Shown: positions 44,030 through 52,444 of the stretch, piece by piece
Numbering within the stretch: the first letter of the stretch is position 1
Layout: every line of letters begins with the position of its first letter
Position numbers and translations under genes: made by a program
Assembly: GCF_004683965.1 (NCBI RefSeq)
Contig: NZ_CP038436.1
Span: 1,798,001 to 1,862,000, forward strand
Reading direction: 5' to 3'
Length of the DNA stretch: 64,000 nt
Source: Nocardioides seonyuensis
GTDB taxonomy: Bacteria; Actinomycetota; Actinomycetes; Propionibacteriales; Nocardioidaceae
Notes under the pieces: generated by a model
Told to the model about the DNA's origin: nothing
What the model saw: the letters and a program-made list of their open reading frames with translations, nothing else
Database searches by the model: none

Positions 44030-44907
44030 CAGACCCTCCTCTCCGCCGTGGCCGAGAAGAGCCCGCCGGGCCGCAGGGTGAGGACCACCATCAGGATCAG
44101 CAGCGCGGCGAGCGCGACGAGCTGCCCGCCGACGTACCCGCTGACGAACGCCAGGGAGAGGCCGAGCACCAGCCCGCCGACGACCGCCCCGAGGGGGCTG
44201 TCGAGCCCGCCGAGCACGGCGGCCACGAACCCGTAGACGACCACCGAGTCCATGTATCCGGGGTGCACCAGGTTGCCGCCGGCGATCAGGAGACCGGCCA
44301 GTGAGCCGACGACCGATGCCAGCGCCCAGCCGATCGTCATCATCCGGCCGACCCGGACGCCCAGCAGCCTCGCGACCTCGGGGTTGAACGCCGCCGCGCG
44401 CATCCGCAGCCCCAGGTCGGTGTAGCGGAAGAGCGCGACGAGCAGCGCCATCACCACCAGCACCGAGACGATCCGGAAGACGCCGAAGCCGGTCAGCGCG
44501 ATGGTGCGGTCACCGACCTCGAACCCGCGGATGCCGAAGGGCGCGGGGAAGGAGCGGTAGCTGTTGCCGAAGACGACCGCCGCCCCGGCGTGCAGCACGA
44601 TGAAGAGCGCCAGCGTCAGGATCACGGCGTTGATCTCGGACTTCCCCTCCACGGGGCGTACGACGACCCGCTCGAGGAAGGCGCCGAGCAGCAGGCCGGA
44701 GAGCAGCGCCGCCGCGAAGGCGAGCCAGTAGGAGTAGCCCTGCTCGATCACGACCAGCGCGACGAACGTGGTGACCATCGCCATCGGCGCCTGGGCGAAG
44801 TTCACGATGCGTGTCGAGCGCCAGATGAGGACCAGTGCCAGCGCGAACGCGGCGAAGACCATCCCCTGGGTGAGCCCGCCCAGGGCGGTGTTGATGAGCT
44901 GTTGCAC
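44029..44907 (-). CDS. livH: LivH-type ABC transporter permease
   Basis: This 292-residue permease begins MQQLINTALGGLTQGMVFAAFALALVLIWRSTRIVNFAQAPMAMV, the characteristic LivH opening, and has about eight spans. The coupling loop appears as RYTDLGLRMRAAAFNPEVARLLGV. With LivM it forms the membrane channel. A 45-bp gap separates it from the livF-like gene. Confidence 0.87.
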   Translation of the reverse strand: MQQLINTALGGLTQGMVFAAFALALVLIWRSTRIVNFAQAPMAMVTTFVALVVIEQGYSYWLAFAAALLSGLLLGAFLERVVVRPVEGKSEINAVILTLALFIVLHAGAAVVFGNSYRSFPAPFGIRGFEVGDRTIALTGFGVFRIVSVLVVMALLVALFRYTDLGLRMRAAAFNPEVARLLGVRVGRMMTIGWALASVVGSLAGLLIAGGNLVHPGYMDSVVVYGFVAAVLGGLDSPLGAVVGGLVLGLSLAFVSGYVGGQLVALAALLILMVVLTLRPGGLFSATAERRV

Positions 44908-44952
44908 GGGACGCGTGTCTCCTTGTCGGGGGCTCGGGTTGTCGTGGCTGGG

Positions 44953-45656
44953 TCAGAAGCCGAGGTAGGCGTGGCGGAGCTGGTCGTCGGAGGCCAGCAC
45001 GGAGGCCTGCTCGTCGGCGACGACGCGACCCAGGTGCAGGACCACGCCGCGGTCGGCGACCGAGAGGGCGCTGCGGGCGTTCTGCTCGACCAGCAGCACC
45101 GTGAGCCCCTGGTCGCGCACGAGGTCGCGGAGCATCGCGAAGATCTGGGCGACGATGCGCGGCGCCAGGCCCAGGGAGGGCTCGTCGAGCAGCAGCAGCG
45201 ACGGGCGGGCCATCAGGGCGCGGCCGATGACGAGCATCTGCCTCTCGCCGCCCGACAGCGTCCCGGCCTGCTGGGCGCGACGGTCGGCCAGCACGGGGAA
45301 GAGGTCGAAGGCGAGCGAGAGGTCCTCCTCGCTCACGCGGCCGCCCCGGCCGAGGCCGCCCAGGCGGAGGTTCTCCTCCACGTCGAGCTCGGTGATGACC
45401 CCGCGTCCCTCGGGCACGTGGGCCATCCCGAGCCGGGGCATGTCCTCGGCCGGGACGCAGCCGATCGGTTGGCCGGCCAGCTCCACGGTGCCGCTGCGGG
45501 CGCGGTGGAGCCCGGAGACGGTGCGCAGCAGGGTGGTCTTGCCGGCGCCGTTGGCGCCGAGCACGGCGGTGATCTCGCCCTTCTCGGCGCTCAGCGTCAC
45601 CTCGTGGAGCGCGTTGACGGGGCCGTAGCCGACGGTGAGCCGGTCGATGGTGAGCA

Positions 45657-45657
<1 letters not shown>
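44953..45657 (-). CDS. livF: LivF-type ABC transporter ATP-binding protein
   Basis: This 234-residue ATPase has Walker A GANGAGKTT, LIVF-type MAHVPEGRGVITELDVEENL, signature LSGGERQ and Walker B LLLLDEPSLGLAP. The ATG 45657 overlaps the LivG stop codon. It should work as a heterodimer with LivG. Confidence 0.9.
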
Positions 45658-46445
<788 letters not shown>

Positions 46446-46477
46446 GGTGCCTCCTGTTTGGGCGGTGTGACCTGTAC

Positions 46478-46487
46478 CACCTTGGTG
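46478..46487. promoter_or_regulatory. candidate operator, livG side
   Basis: CACCTTGGTG is an inverted repeat (CACC-TT-GGTG) 33 bp upstream of the livG ATG. It shares ACCTTGGT with the second site at 46526-46535. Confidence 0.45.
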
Positions 46488-46525
46488 TGCGGGCACATCG
46501 ACGTCATTGGGCTGGCAGCACAAAA

Positions 46526-46535
46526 GACCTTGGTC
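46526..46535. promoter_or_regulatory. candidate operator, pucR side
   Basis: GACCTTGGTC is an inverted repeat with the same ACCTTGGT core, 48 bp from the first site and 63 bp before the regulator start. The paired layout suits a regulator acting on both divergent promoters. Confidence 0.45.
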
Positions 46536-46597
46536 CTCTTGCAACAATTCGCGCTGAGGTCTGGTCATGGTTGTGCGCGGAGTGCGAACGTGCTGAC

Positions 46598-47836
46598 ATG
46601 ACCGGGACGGCTCACACGGCGGAGACCGCTCTCCACCATGCGTGGGGGCTGCTCCTGGGCCAGTCCGACACCATCGCCGACAGCATCACGCTGACGCTCT
46701 TCGAGCGCGACGGGGACCTGTGGGACCGGATCGGGCCGGAGTTCCGCGTCGACGTGCGGGCGAGCACCCGAGAGCACATCCGCCGGGGGCTGCGGATCCT
46801 CGCCGCCCACCCCGATCAAGGCGCCCGCCCCGACCACAGCACGACGACCGGTGACAACGCCGTGGAGCTGTGGCGCGAGACCGGACGGCGGCGGGCCCGC
46901 CAGGGGGTGCCGCTGGAGCTGGTGCTCAACGCCTACAACCTCGGTGCCCGGATCCTCTGGGAGGCACTCGTCACCAAGGTCTCCGCCGACCCGTCGGCCG
47001 GGGTGGACGACCAGGTCCTGCTGACTGCCGCGCGCGAGGTGTGGAGCACCCTCGACGTGCAGAACACCGTGCTCATCGACGCCTACCGGCGCGAGAGCGC
47101 CCGCATCCAGCGCCAGGACCTGCAGCGCGAGCAGGCCGTCCTCGACAGCCTGATCGAGGGACGCGGCGCCGACCCGATGTTCGCCGACGAGGCCAGGACC
47201 GCCCTGCAGGTCGGTCCCGACGACGACATCGCGTGCGTGGTCGTCGTACACGACGGGACGGACACCGGCGACTCCCTCGGTCCCGTGGAGGACCGGCTCG
47301 ACCGGCTCGGCATCACGGCCCGCTGGCACGTGCGCTCCGGCGTCTACTACGGCTTGCTGTCGGGGGCGCTGCCCTCGGAGACGGGGCTGGTGCAGATCTT
47401 CGAGGCGCACGCGCCCGGGCGGATGGGCATCGCCGCCAGCCTGGAGGGCGTGGCCGGCTTCGCGACGGCGTTCCAGCTGGCGCACCGCGCGGCCGAGACC
47501 GTGCCGCGCGGCGAGCACCGGGTCGTGGCCGTGACCGACCGGCTGCCCGAGGTGCTGCTCGCCGGGAGTCCGCAGGTCGCTCCTCGGCTGCTCGCCGAGA
47601 CCCTGGGGCCGATCCTGGCCCTCCCTCGGGCGCAGGCGCAGATGCTGCTCGACACGCTCGCGGCGCTGCTGCAGCACGACGGGTCGCCCACCCACGCGGC
47701 CGCCGACCTCTACTGCCACCGCAACACCGTGATCTACCGGATGAAGCAGATCGAGCAGCTCACCGGCCGCTCGCTGGCCGACCCCCGCGACAAGATGCTG
47801 CTGGGGCTGGCGCTGATGGCGCGGGCGCGCCCCTAG
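46598..47836 (+). CDS. PucR-type transcriptional regulator
   Basis: This 412-residue regulator has an RsbRD-like N-terminal helical domain, a GGDEF-related central region, and a C-terminal PucR/CdaR helix-turn-helix (LLDTLAALLQHDGSPTHAAADLYCHRNTVIYRMKQIEQLTGRSL). I choose ATG 46598; the upstream open frame spans the operator region. It is divergent from the liv-type operon and is the probable regulator of it. PucR-family proteins usually respond to nitrogen compounds such as purine breakdown products or GABA, which may hint at the transport substrate. Confidence 0.85.
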   Translation: MTGTAHTAETALHHAWGLLLGQSDTIADSITLTLFERDGDLWDRIGPEFRVDVRASTREHIRRGLRILAAHPDQGARPDHSTTTGDNAVELWRETGRRRARQGVPLELVLNAYNLGARILWEALVTKVSADPSAGVDDQVLLTAAREVWSTLDVQNTVLIDAYRRESARIQRQDLQREQAVLDSLIEGRGADPMFADEARTALQVGPDDDIACVVVVHDGTDTGDSLGPVEDRLDRLGITARWHVRSGVYYGLLSGALPSETGLVQIFEAHAPGRMGIAASLEGVAGFATAFQLAHRAAETVPRGEHRVVAVTDRLPEVLLAGSPQVAPRLLAETLGPILALPRAQAQMLLDTLAALLQHDGSPTHAAADLYCHRNTVIYRMKQIEQLTGRSLADPRDKMLLGLALMARARP

Positions 47837-47850
47837 CGTCGGCGATGGCA

Positions 47851-47866
47851 TTCAGCCGGGCTTCAG
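47851..47866 (+). promoter_or_regulatory. TTCAG direct repeat upstream of the response regulator
   Basis: TTCAG occurs at 47851-47855 and 47862-47866, one DNA turn apart. The same pentamer recurs with 10-11 bp phasing before the PepSY gene, so it is a likely site for the response regulator. Confidence 0.5.
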
Positions 47867-47925
47867 CAAGGGTGGGCGAGACTGGGGCCCAACCGATGCG
47901 TAGGTCCGAGGGGTAGGGAGGCAGG

Positions 47926-48603
47926 ATGCGCCTGCTCGTGGTCGACGACGAGGTGCGGCTGGCCCAGTCGCTGCGCGTGGGCCTGGAGGCCGAGGGCTTC
48001 GCGGTCGACGTGGCCCACGACGGCACCGACGGGCTGTGGCTCGCGCGGGAGAACCAGTACGACGCCATCCTGCTCGACCTGATGCTGCCGGGGATCAACG
48101 GCTACAAGGTCTGCGAGACCCTGCGCAAGGAGCAGGACTGGACCCCGATCCTGATGCTCACCGCCAAGGACGGCGAGTGGGACCAGGTCGAGGGGCTCGA
48201 CACCGGCGCCGACGACTACCTCACCAAGCCGTTCTCCTTCCCCGTGCTCGTGGCCCGGGTCCGGGCGATCGCCCGCCGCGGCGCCCGGGAGCGGCCCACC
48301 GAGCTCGAGGTGGGGGACCTCCGCGTCGACCCCGCCGCCAGACGGGTCTGGCGCGGCGACGTCGAGATCGAGCTGACCGCCCGGGAGTTCTCGCTGCTGG
48401 CCTTCCTCGCCCGCCACGCCGGCGACGTGCTCTCGAAGCGGCAGATCCTCGAGGCCGTCTGGGACAGCGACTTCGAGGGCGACCCCAACATCGTCGAGGT
48501 CTACGTCCGGCACCTGCGCAACAAGCTCGACCGCCCCTTCGGGCGCGAGGCGATCCAGACGCTGCGGGGCGCCGGCTACCGGTTGACGAGCAACGGTGGC
48601 TGA
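47926..48603 (+). CDS. OmpR-family response regulator
   Basis: This 225-residue protein has a receiver domain with acidic D7, D8, phospho-acceptor D51 (in AILLDLMLPG) and K in LTKPFSFPVL, then an OmpR-type winged helix (VEIELTAREFSLLAFLARHAGDVLSKRQILEAVW, NIVEVYVRHLRNKLDRPF). It should bind tandem direct repeats. The ATG at 47926 has GGGAGG upstream. The histidine kinase gene overlaps its end by 8 bp. Confidence 0.93.
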   Translation: MRLLVVDDEVRLAQSLRVGLEAEGFAVDVAHDGTDGLWLARENQYDAILLDLMLPGINGYKVCETLRKEQDWTPILMLTAKDGEWDQVEGLDTGADDYLTKPFSFPVLVARVRAIARRGARERPTELEVGDLRVDPAARRVWRGDVEIELTAREFSLLAFLARHAGDVLSKRQILEAVWDSDFEGDPNIVEVYVRHLRNKLDRPFGREAIQTLRGAGYRLTSNGG

Positions 48604-49951
48604 GCCGCGCTGGGCACGCGCGTCGGTGCGGGTGCGTACGACGGTCGCGGCCGTGCTGGTCGTGGCACTGGCGCTGCTCCTGGGCGCCCTCGCGCTGGTG
48701 GCCCTGGTCCGCGGATCGCTGCACGACGGCCTCGAGAGCACCGCCGAGCAGCGGGCCTCCGCCCTGGCCGCGCAGGTCGAGACCTCCGGCCTCCCTGAGC
48801 CCGAGCCGGTCGACGACGACGGCGACCTCGACGACGAGCCGGATGAGCTGGTCTGGCAGGTGACCGACGCGACCGGGGGCGTCGTAGGCGCCTCGCAACT
48901 GCTCGGGAGGCCGCTGCCGACCGACGACGCCGACGAGGTGCAGCTTCCTGGCGCCGACCATCCCTACCTCGTGGTCACCGAGGACGCCGAGGCCGGCGAC
49001 GGTCGGTACGTCGTCTCGGTCGCGGTCTCGCTCGAGGACGTCGAGGACTCGACGAGCGCGATGGTGCTGCCGTTGGTGGTCGGGCTCCCGCTGCTGCTCC
49101 TGCTCGTCGGGGGCACGACCTGGGTCGTGGCGACCCGGGCGCTGGCGCCTGTGGACCGCATTCGCCGCGAGGTCGACCAGATCACCGGGGCCCAGCTCGA
49201 ACGGCGGGTGCCCGAGCCCTCCTCGCGCGACGAGATCCACCGGCTCGCGCGCACGATGAACCAGATGCTGCAACGGCTCCAGGACTCGCGAGACCGGCAG
49301 CAGCAGTTCGTCAGCGACGCGTCCCACGAGCTGCGCTCACCGCTGTCGAGCATCCGCCAGACCGCCGAGGTGGCCCGGGCGCATCCCGGCGCGCTTCCCG
49401 AGGGCGAGCTCGCGGACGCCGTGCTCGAGGAGTCCGCGCGCATGCAGCGCCTCGTCGAGCAGCTGCTGCTGCTCACCCGCGCCGACGAGGGCGCGGTCAC
49501 CCGGGCCGTCCAGGACGTCGACCTCGACGACCTGGCGCTGGCAGGGGCGCGTCGGCTACACCGCCCGGAGCTGCGCATCGACACCACGCAGGTCGGACCG
49601 GCGCGGGTGCGCGGCGACCGGGCGGCCCTCGGCCAGGTCGTGCAGAACCTCATCGACAACGCGGCGCGGCACGCGTCCCAGGTCGTCGCCCTGACCGTCC
49701 GCGAGACCGAGGCGGGCAGCGAGCTCGTCGTCGAGGACGACGGCCCGGGGATCGCGCCGGACGACCGCAACCGGGTCTTCGAGAGGTTCGTGCGGCTGGA
49801 CGAGGCTCGCGCCCGCGACGCCGGTGGCAGCGGTCTGGGGCTGGCCATCGTCCGCGAGATCGTGGCTGCTCACGGCGGCACGGTCGAGGCATCGGCCTCC
49901 GGGCTGGGCGGTGCGCGGTTCGTCGTACGCCTCCCTCGCGCGGTCGGCTGA
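48596..49951 (+). CDS. sensor histidine kinase
   Basis: This 451-residue kinase has two membrane spans (about 18-42 and 156-178) flanking an acidic extracytoplasmic sensor, then a HAMP linker, a HisKA domain with H244 in SHELRSPLSSIRQT, and an HATPase_c domain (N-box VVQNLIDNAARHA, DDGPGIAPDD, GGSGLGLAIV). It is the partner of the preceding regulator. The GTG start overlaps the regulator gene by 8 bp. Confidence 0.92.
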   Translation: MAEPRWARASVRVRTTVAAVLVVALALLLGALALVALVRGSLHDGLESTAEQRASALAAQVETSGLPEPEPVDDDGDLDDEPDELVWQVTDATGGVVGASQLLGRPLPTDDADEVQLPGADHPYLVVTEDAEAGDGRYVVSVAVSLEDVEDSTSAMVLPLVVGLPLLLLLVGGTTWVVATRALAPVDRIRREVDQITGAQLERRVPEPSSRDEIHRLARTMNQMLQRLQDSRDRQQQFVSDASHELRSPLSSIRQTAEVARAHPGALPEGELADAVLEESARMQRLVEQLLLLTRADEGAVTRAVQDVDLDDLALAGARRLHRPELRIDTTQVGPARVRGDRAALGQVVQNLIDNAARHASQVVALTVRETEAGSELVVEDDGPGIAPDDRNRVFERFVRLDEARARDAGGSGLGLAIVREIVAAHGGTVEASASGLGGARFVVRLPRAVG

Positions 49952-49958
49952 AAGCGCC

Positions 49959-49984
49959 TTCAGGCTCGTTCAGGTGGGCTTCAG
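49959..49984 (+). promoter_or_regulatory. triple TTCAG direct repeat upstream of the PepSY gene
   Basis: TTCAG occurs at 49959-49963, 49969-49973 and 49980-49984, with spacings of 10 and 11 bp, about 60 bp before the PepSY ATG. This matches the pair before the response regulator and implies a shared regulon. Confidence 0.55.
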
Positions 49985-50040
49985 CGAGGTCGTTGCACGC
50001 TGGTCACGACCCAGCCGATGAACCCCCGAAAGGCCCTCAC

Positions 50041-50616
50041 ATGAAGATCGACAAGCTCCGCCGCAAGGCCGTCGTCATCCCCACCATCGCCGTCCTCGCG
50101 CTCGGCGGCGTCGGCGCGACCGTGTGGTCGGCGACGGCCCAGGACGACGTGACGGGTGCTGACCGCGACCGCGTCGCAGCCGCCGCAGTCGAGGCCGCAG
50201 GAGGCGGCGAGGCCGTCGACGTGGAGAGCAGCGACGACCCCGGACAGGCCTACGAGGTCGAGGTCCGCAAGGACGACGGCACCGAGGTCGACGTCGAGCT
50301 GGACGAGGACCTGAACGTCCTCAGCCAGGAGGCCGACGACGCCGACGACGCCGACGACTCGGACGACGCCGCTGACGACCGTGACGACGCCACCGACGAC
50401 GCGACTCCGGACGCCGACGACCGAGTGCTCAGCGAGGAGGAGCGCAGGTCCGCCGAGGAGGCGGCCCTCGACGCCGTCGGCGGCGGTACCGTGCAGCAGG
50501 TCGAGGCCAGCGACGACGCGGGGGAGGCCTACGAGGTCGACGTCCGCGCGGACGACGTCGACTGGGACGTCACGCTCGACGCCGACTTCCAGGTGCTCAG
50601 CAAGACCCGCGACTGA
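50041..50616 (+). CDS. exported double-PepSY protein
   Basis: This 191-residue protein has an N-terminal signal or anchor (KAVVIPTIAVLALGGVGATVWSATA) and two PepSY-like repeats (RVAAAAVEAAGGGEAVDVESSDDPGQAYEVEVRKDDGTEVDVELDEDLNVLS and the related SAEEAALDAVGGGTVQQVEASDDAGEAYEVDVRADDVDWDVTLDADFQVLS), separated by an Asp/Ala-rich acidic linker. PepSY proteins may inhibit proteases or bind envelope ligands. TTCAG repeats upstream place it under the two-component system just before it, possibly as a feedback modulator of the sensor. Confidence 0.83.
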   Translation: MKIDKLRRKAVVIPTIAVLALGGVGATVWSATAQDDVTGADRDRVAAAAVEAAGGGEAVDVESSDDPGQAYEVEVRKDDGTEVDVELDEDLNVLSQEADDADDADDSDDAADDRDDATDDATPDADDRVLSEEERRSAEEAALDAVGGGTVQQVEASDDAGEAYEVDVRADDVDWDVTLDADFQVLSKTRD

Positions 50617-50629
50617 CATCGCTGTTGGC

Positions 50630-50675
50630 GACGTGTGGCGATCCGGCCGTCCTGACATCCGGATCGCCACACGTC
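50630..50675 (+). terminator. strong hairpin after the PepSY gene
   Basis: GACGTGTGGCGATCCGG (50630-50646) is perfectly complementary to CCGGATCGCCACACGTC (50659-50675) around a 12-nt loop, 13 bases after the stop codon. A GTCGTACGAC palindrome follows at 50683-50692. The rest of the 241-bp gap to the next small gene shows no clear feature. Confidence 0.65.
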
Positions 50676-50857
50676 CCGACTGTCGTACGACGATGCGGAC
50701 GCGTGCGCAGCTCCCTGGGTGCGTTGCTGCCGGCCGCAGGGTGACCCAGGGAACACCGCCGCCGGGGGCGCACACGGAGGAGAATGGGAGGGCAGGCCGC
50801 TCGAGTGCTCCGGCCGTCGAAGCCCGAGGCGATCGCCTGCGCGGGAGGTCGAGGCAC

Positions 50858-51037
50858 ATGAGCGTGCACACGCGGATCGACCCGGACCTGTGGCCCGCCA
50901 TGGGGATCTCCGTCGGTGCCGGTGTCGGCGCAGCCTTGGGCGTCGTGCTCGCCGGCGGGCCCGGCATCGCCCTGGGCACTGCCATGGGCGCAGGGCTCGG
51001 TGTCGTGGTGGGAGCGGTCATAAAAAGTCAGGCTTGA
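50858..51037 (+). CDS. small glycine-zipper-like membrane protein
   Basis: This 59-residue protein (MSVHTRIDPDLWPAMGISVG...) consists of a short polar N-terminus and one hydrophobic Gly/Ala/Val-rich helix with GxxxG spacing (GAGVGAALGVVLAGGPGIALGTAMGAG). The ATG has GGGAGG nine bases upstream. It resembles glycine-zipper membrane proteins. Its stop codon overlaps the palindrome that precedes the TetR gene. Confidence 0.62.
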   Translation: MSVHTRIDPDLWPAMGISVGAGVGAALGVVLAGGPGIALGTAMGAGLGVVVGAVIKSQA

Positions 51038-51039
51038 CT
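51026..51039. promoter_or_regulatory. candidate TetR operator
   Basis: AGTCA (51026-51030) and TGACT (51035-51039) are perfect inverted arms around GGCT, 29 bp before the TetR ATG and overlapping the stop of the small membrane protein gene. TTGACT may also act as -35. Confidence 0.45.
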
Positions 51040-51068
51040 GTTTGTTTGTTTCTCGACATGCTTCCTCC

Positions 51069-51668
51069 ATGACCACGACCCGCGTGCCCCAGGAGGAGCG
51101 GACCCGTGTCATGCGGGCCAGGCTGCTGGAGGCGACGGTCGACCTGCTGGTCGAGCGCGGCTTCACGGGCACGTCGACGACGCTGGTCTCTGAGCGCGCG
51201 GGCGTGAGTCGGGGAGCCCAGCTGCACCACTTCCCGACCAAGAACGACCTCGTCGTCGCCGCCGTCGAGCACCTCACCGAGCTGCGTGCCGCCGAGCTCG
51301 CCGAAGCCGTGGCAGCGCTGCCCGGCGGGAAGCGTCGTACTCGCGCGGTGCTGGAGATGCTCGGCGACCACTTCGCCTCGCCCGTCTTCGTCGCGGCCCT
51401 CGAGCTCTGGGTCGCCGCCCGCACCGACGAGACCCTGTCGGCGGCGGTGAGACCCCTTGAGCAGCGCGTCGGGCGCGAGACCCACAAGCTGACGTCGGTC
51501 GCGCTCGGCGCCGACGAGTCCCAGCCGGGCGTGCGCGAGCTGGTGCAGGCGACCCTCGACCTCGTGCGCGGCCTCGGCCTCGCCAACACGTTCTCGGACG
51601 ACACCGCGCGGCGCCGCCGCATCCTCGACCACTGGGCTGACGTCCTCGACCGGGAGCTGAACCGATGA
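51069..51668 (+). CDS. TetR-family transcriptional regulator
   Basis: This 199-residue regulator has a TetR N-terminal domain (RARLLEATVDLLVERGFTGTSTTLVSERAGVSRGAQLHHFPTKNDLVVAAVEHL, about 16-70) and a helical ligand-binding domain. I choose ATG 51069; the upstream TTG at 51042 lacks support. It is first in an acyl-CoA catabolic operon and overlaps the next gene by four bases, so autoregulation with an acyl-CoA inducer is likely. Confidence 0.85.
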   Translation: MTTTRVPQEERTRVMRARLLEATVDLLVERGFTGTSTTLVSERAGVSRGAQLHHFPTKNDLVVAAVEHLTELRAAELAEAVAALPGGKRRTRAVLEMLGDHFASPVFVAALELWVAARTDETLSAAVRPLEQRVGRETHKLTSVALGADESQPGVRELVQATLDLVRGLGLANTFSDDTARRRRILDHWADVLDRELNR

Positions 51669-52444
51669 CCGACCTCCTCACCACCCTCCTCGCCGACTTC
51701 CAGGCCGAGGGCGACCGGCTCGACGCCCTGGTCGCCGAGCTCGACGAGCAGGGCTGGCGCACGCCCACCCCCGCGGAGGGCTGGGACGTCGCCACCCAGG
51801 TGGCCCACCTCGCCTGGACCGACGAGGTCGCCACCGCCGCCGCCACCGACAAGGCCGTCTGGGACGGCTACGTCCTGGAGGCGATCAACGACCCCACGGG
51901 CTACGTCGACGCCAGCGCGCTGCAGATCGCCCAGGACCCCGACCTCCTCGAGCGGTGGCGCGGGGCGCGCAGGACCCTCCAGGCGACGCTGGCCGCCTAC
52001 CCGGCCGGCGAGAAGATGCCGTGGTTCGGCCCGCCGATGTCGCCCGCCTCCATGGCCACCGCCCGGTTGATGGAGACCTGGGCGCACAGCCTCGACGTCC
52101 ACGAGGGGCTCGGCGTCGAGATGGAGGACACCGACCGCATCCGGCACATCGCCCACCTCGGGGTCCGCACCCGCAACTACGCCTTCACCCAGAACGGCCT
52201 CGAGAAGCCGGCCGAGGAGTTCCGCGTCGACCTGGTCGCACCCTCGGGCGAGGTCTGGTCGTTCGGCCCCGAGGACGCCTCGCAGACGGTGACGGGTCCG
52301 GCCGGCGACTTCGTACGGCTGGTGACCCAGCGCGTCAACCGCGCCGACACCGCCCTGGTGGCGACCGGTCCCGACGCCGACCGCTGGCTCGACGTCGCGC
52401 AGGCCTTCGCCGGCCCGGCGGGTTCGGGGAGGGATCCGCGATGA
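51665..52444 (+). CDS. TIGR03084-type DinB-like protein
   Basis: This 259-residue protein starts with the maleylpyruvate-isomerase/DinB-like four-helix domain (DLLTTLLADFQAEGDRLDALVAELDEQGWRTPTPAEGWDVATQVAHLAWTDEVATAA), and has METWAHSLDVHEGLGV (metal-ligand histidine region) and a C-terminal domain ending in a WLDVAQAFAG block. The combination matches the TIGR03084 family found with AtuA-like and carboxylase genes. The biochemical role is unknown; a mycothiol-dependent step is possible. Confidence 0.75.
   Translation: MTDLLTTLLADFQAEGDRLDALVAELDEQGWRTPTPAEGWDVATQVAHLAWTDEVATAAATDKAVWDGYVLEAINDPTGYVDASALQIAQDPDLLERWRGARRTLQATLAAYPAGEKMPWFGPPMSPASMATARLMETWAHSLDVHEGLGVEMEDTDRIRHIAHLGVRTRNYAFTQNGLEKPAEEFRVDLVAPSGEVWSFGPEDASQTVTGPAGDFVRLVTQRVNRADTALVATGPDADRWLDVAQAFAGPAGSGRDPR

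Noticed and set aside
50330..50420. Short tandem repeat in the PepSY gene
   Set aside because: The GACGAC-type repetition encodes the acidic Asp/Ala linker and is in frame; it is ordinary low complexity.
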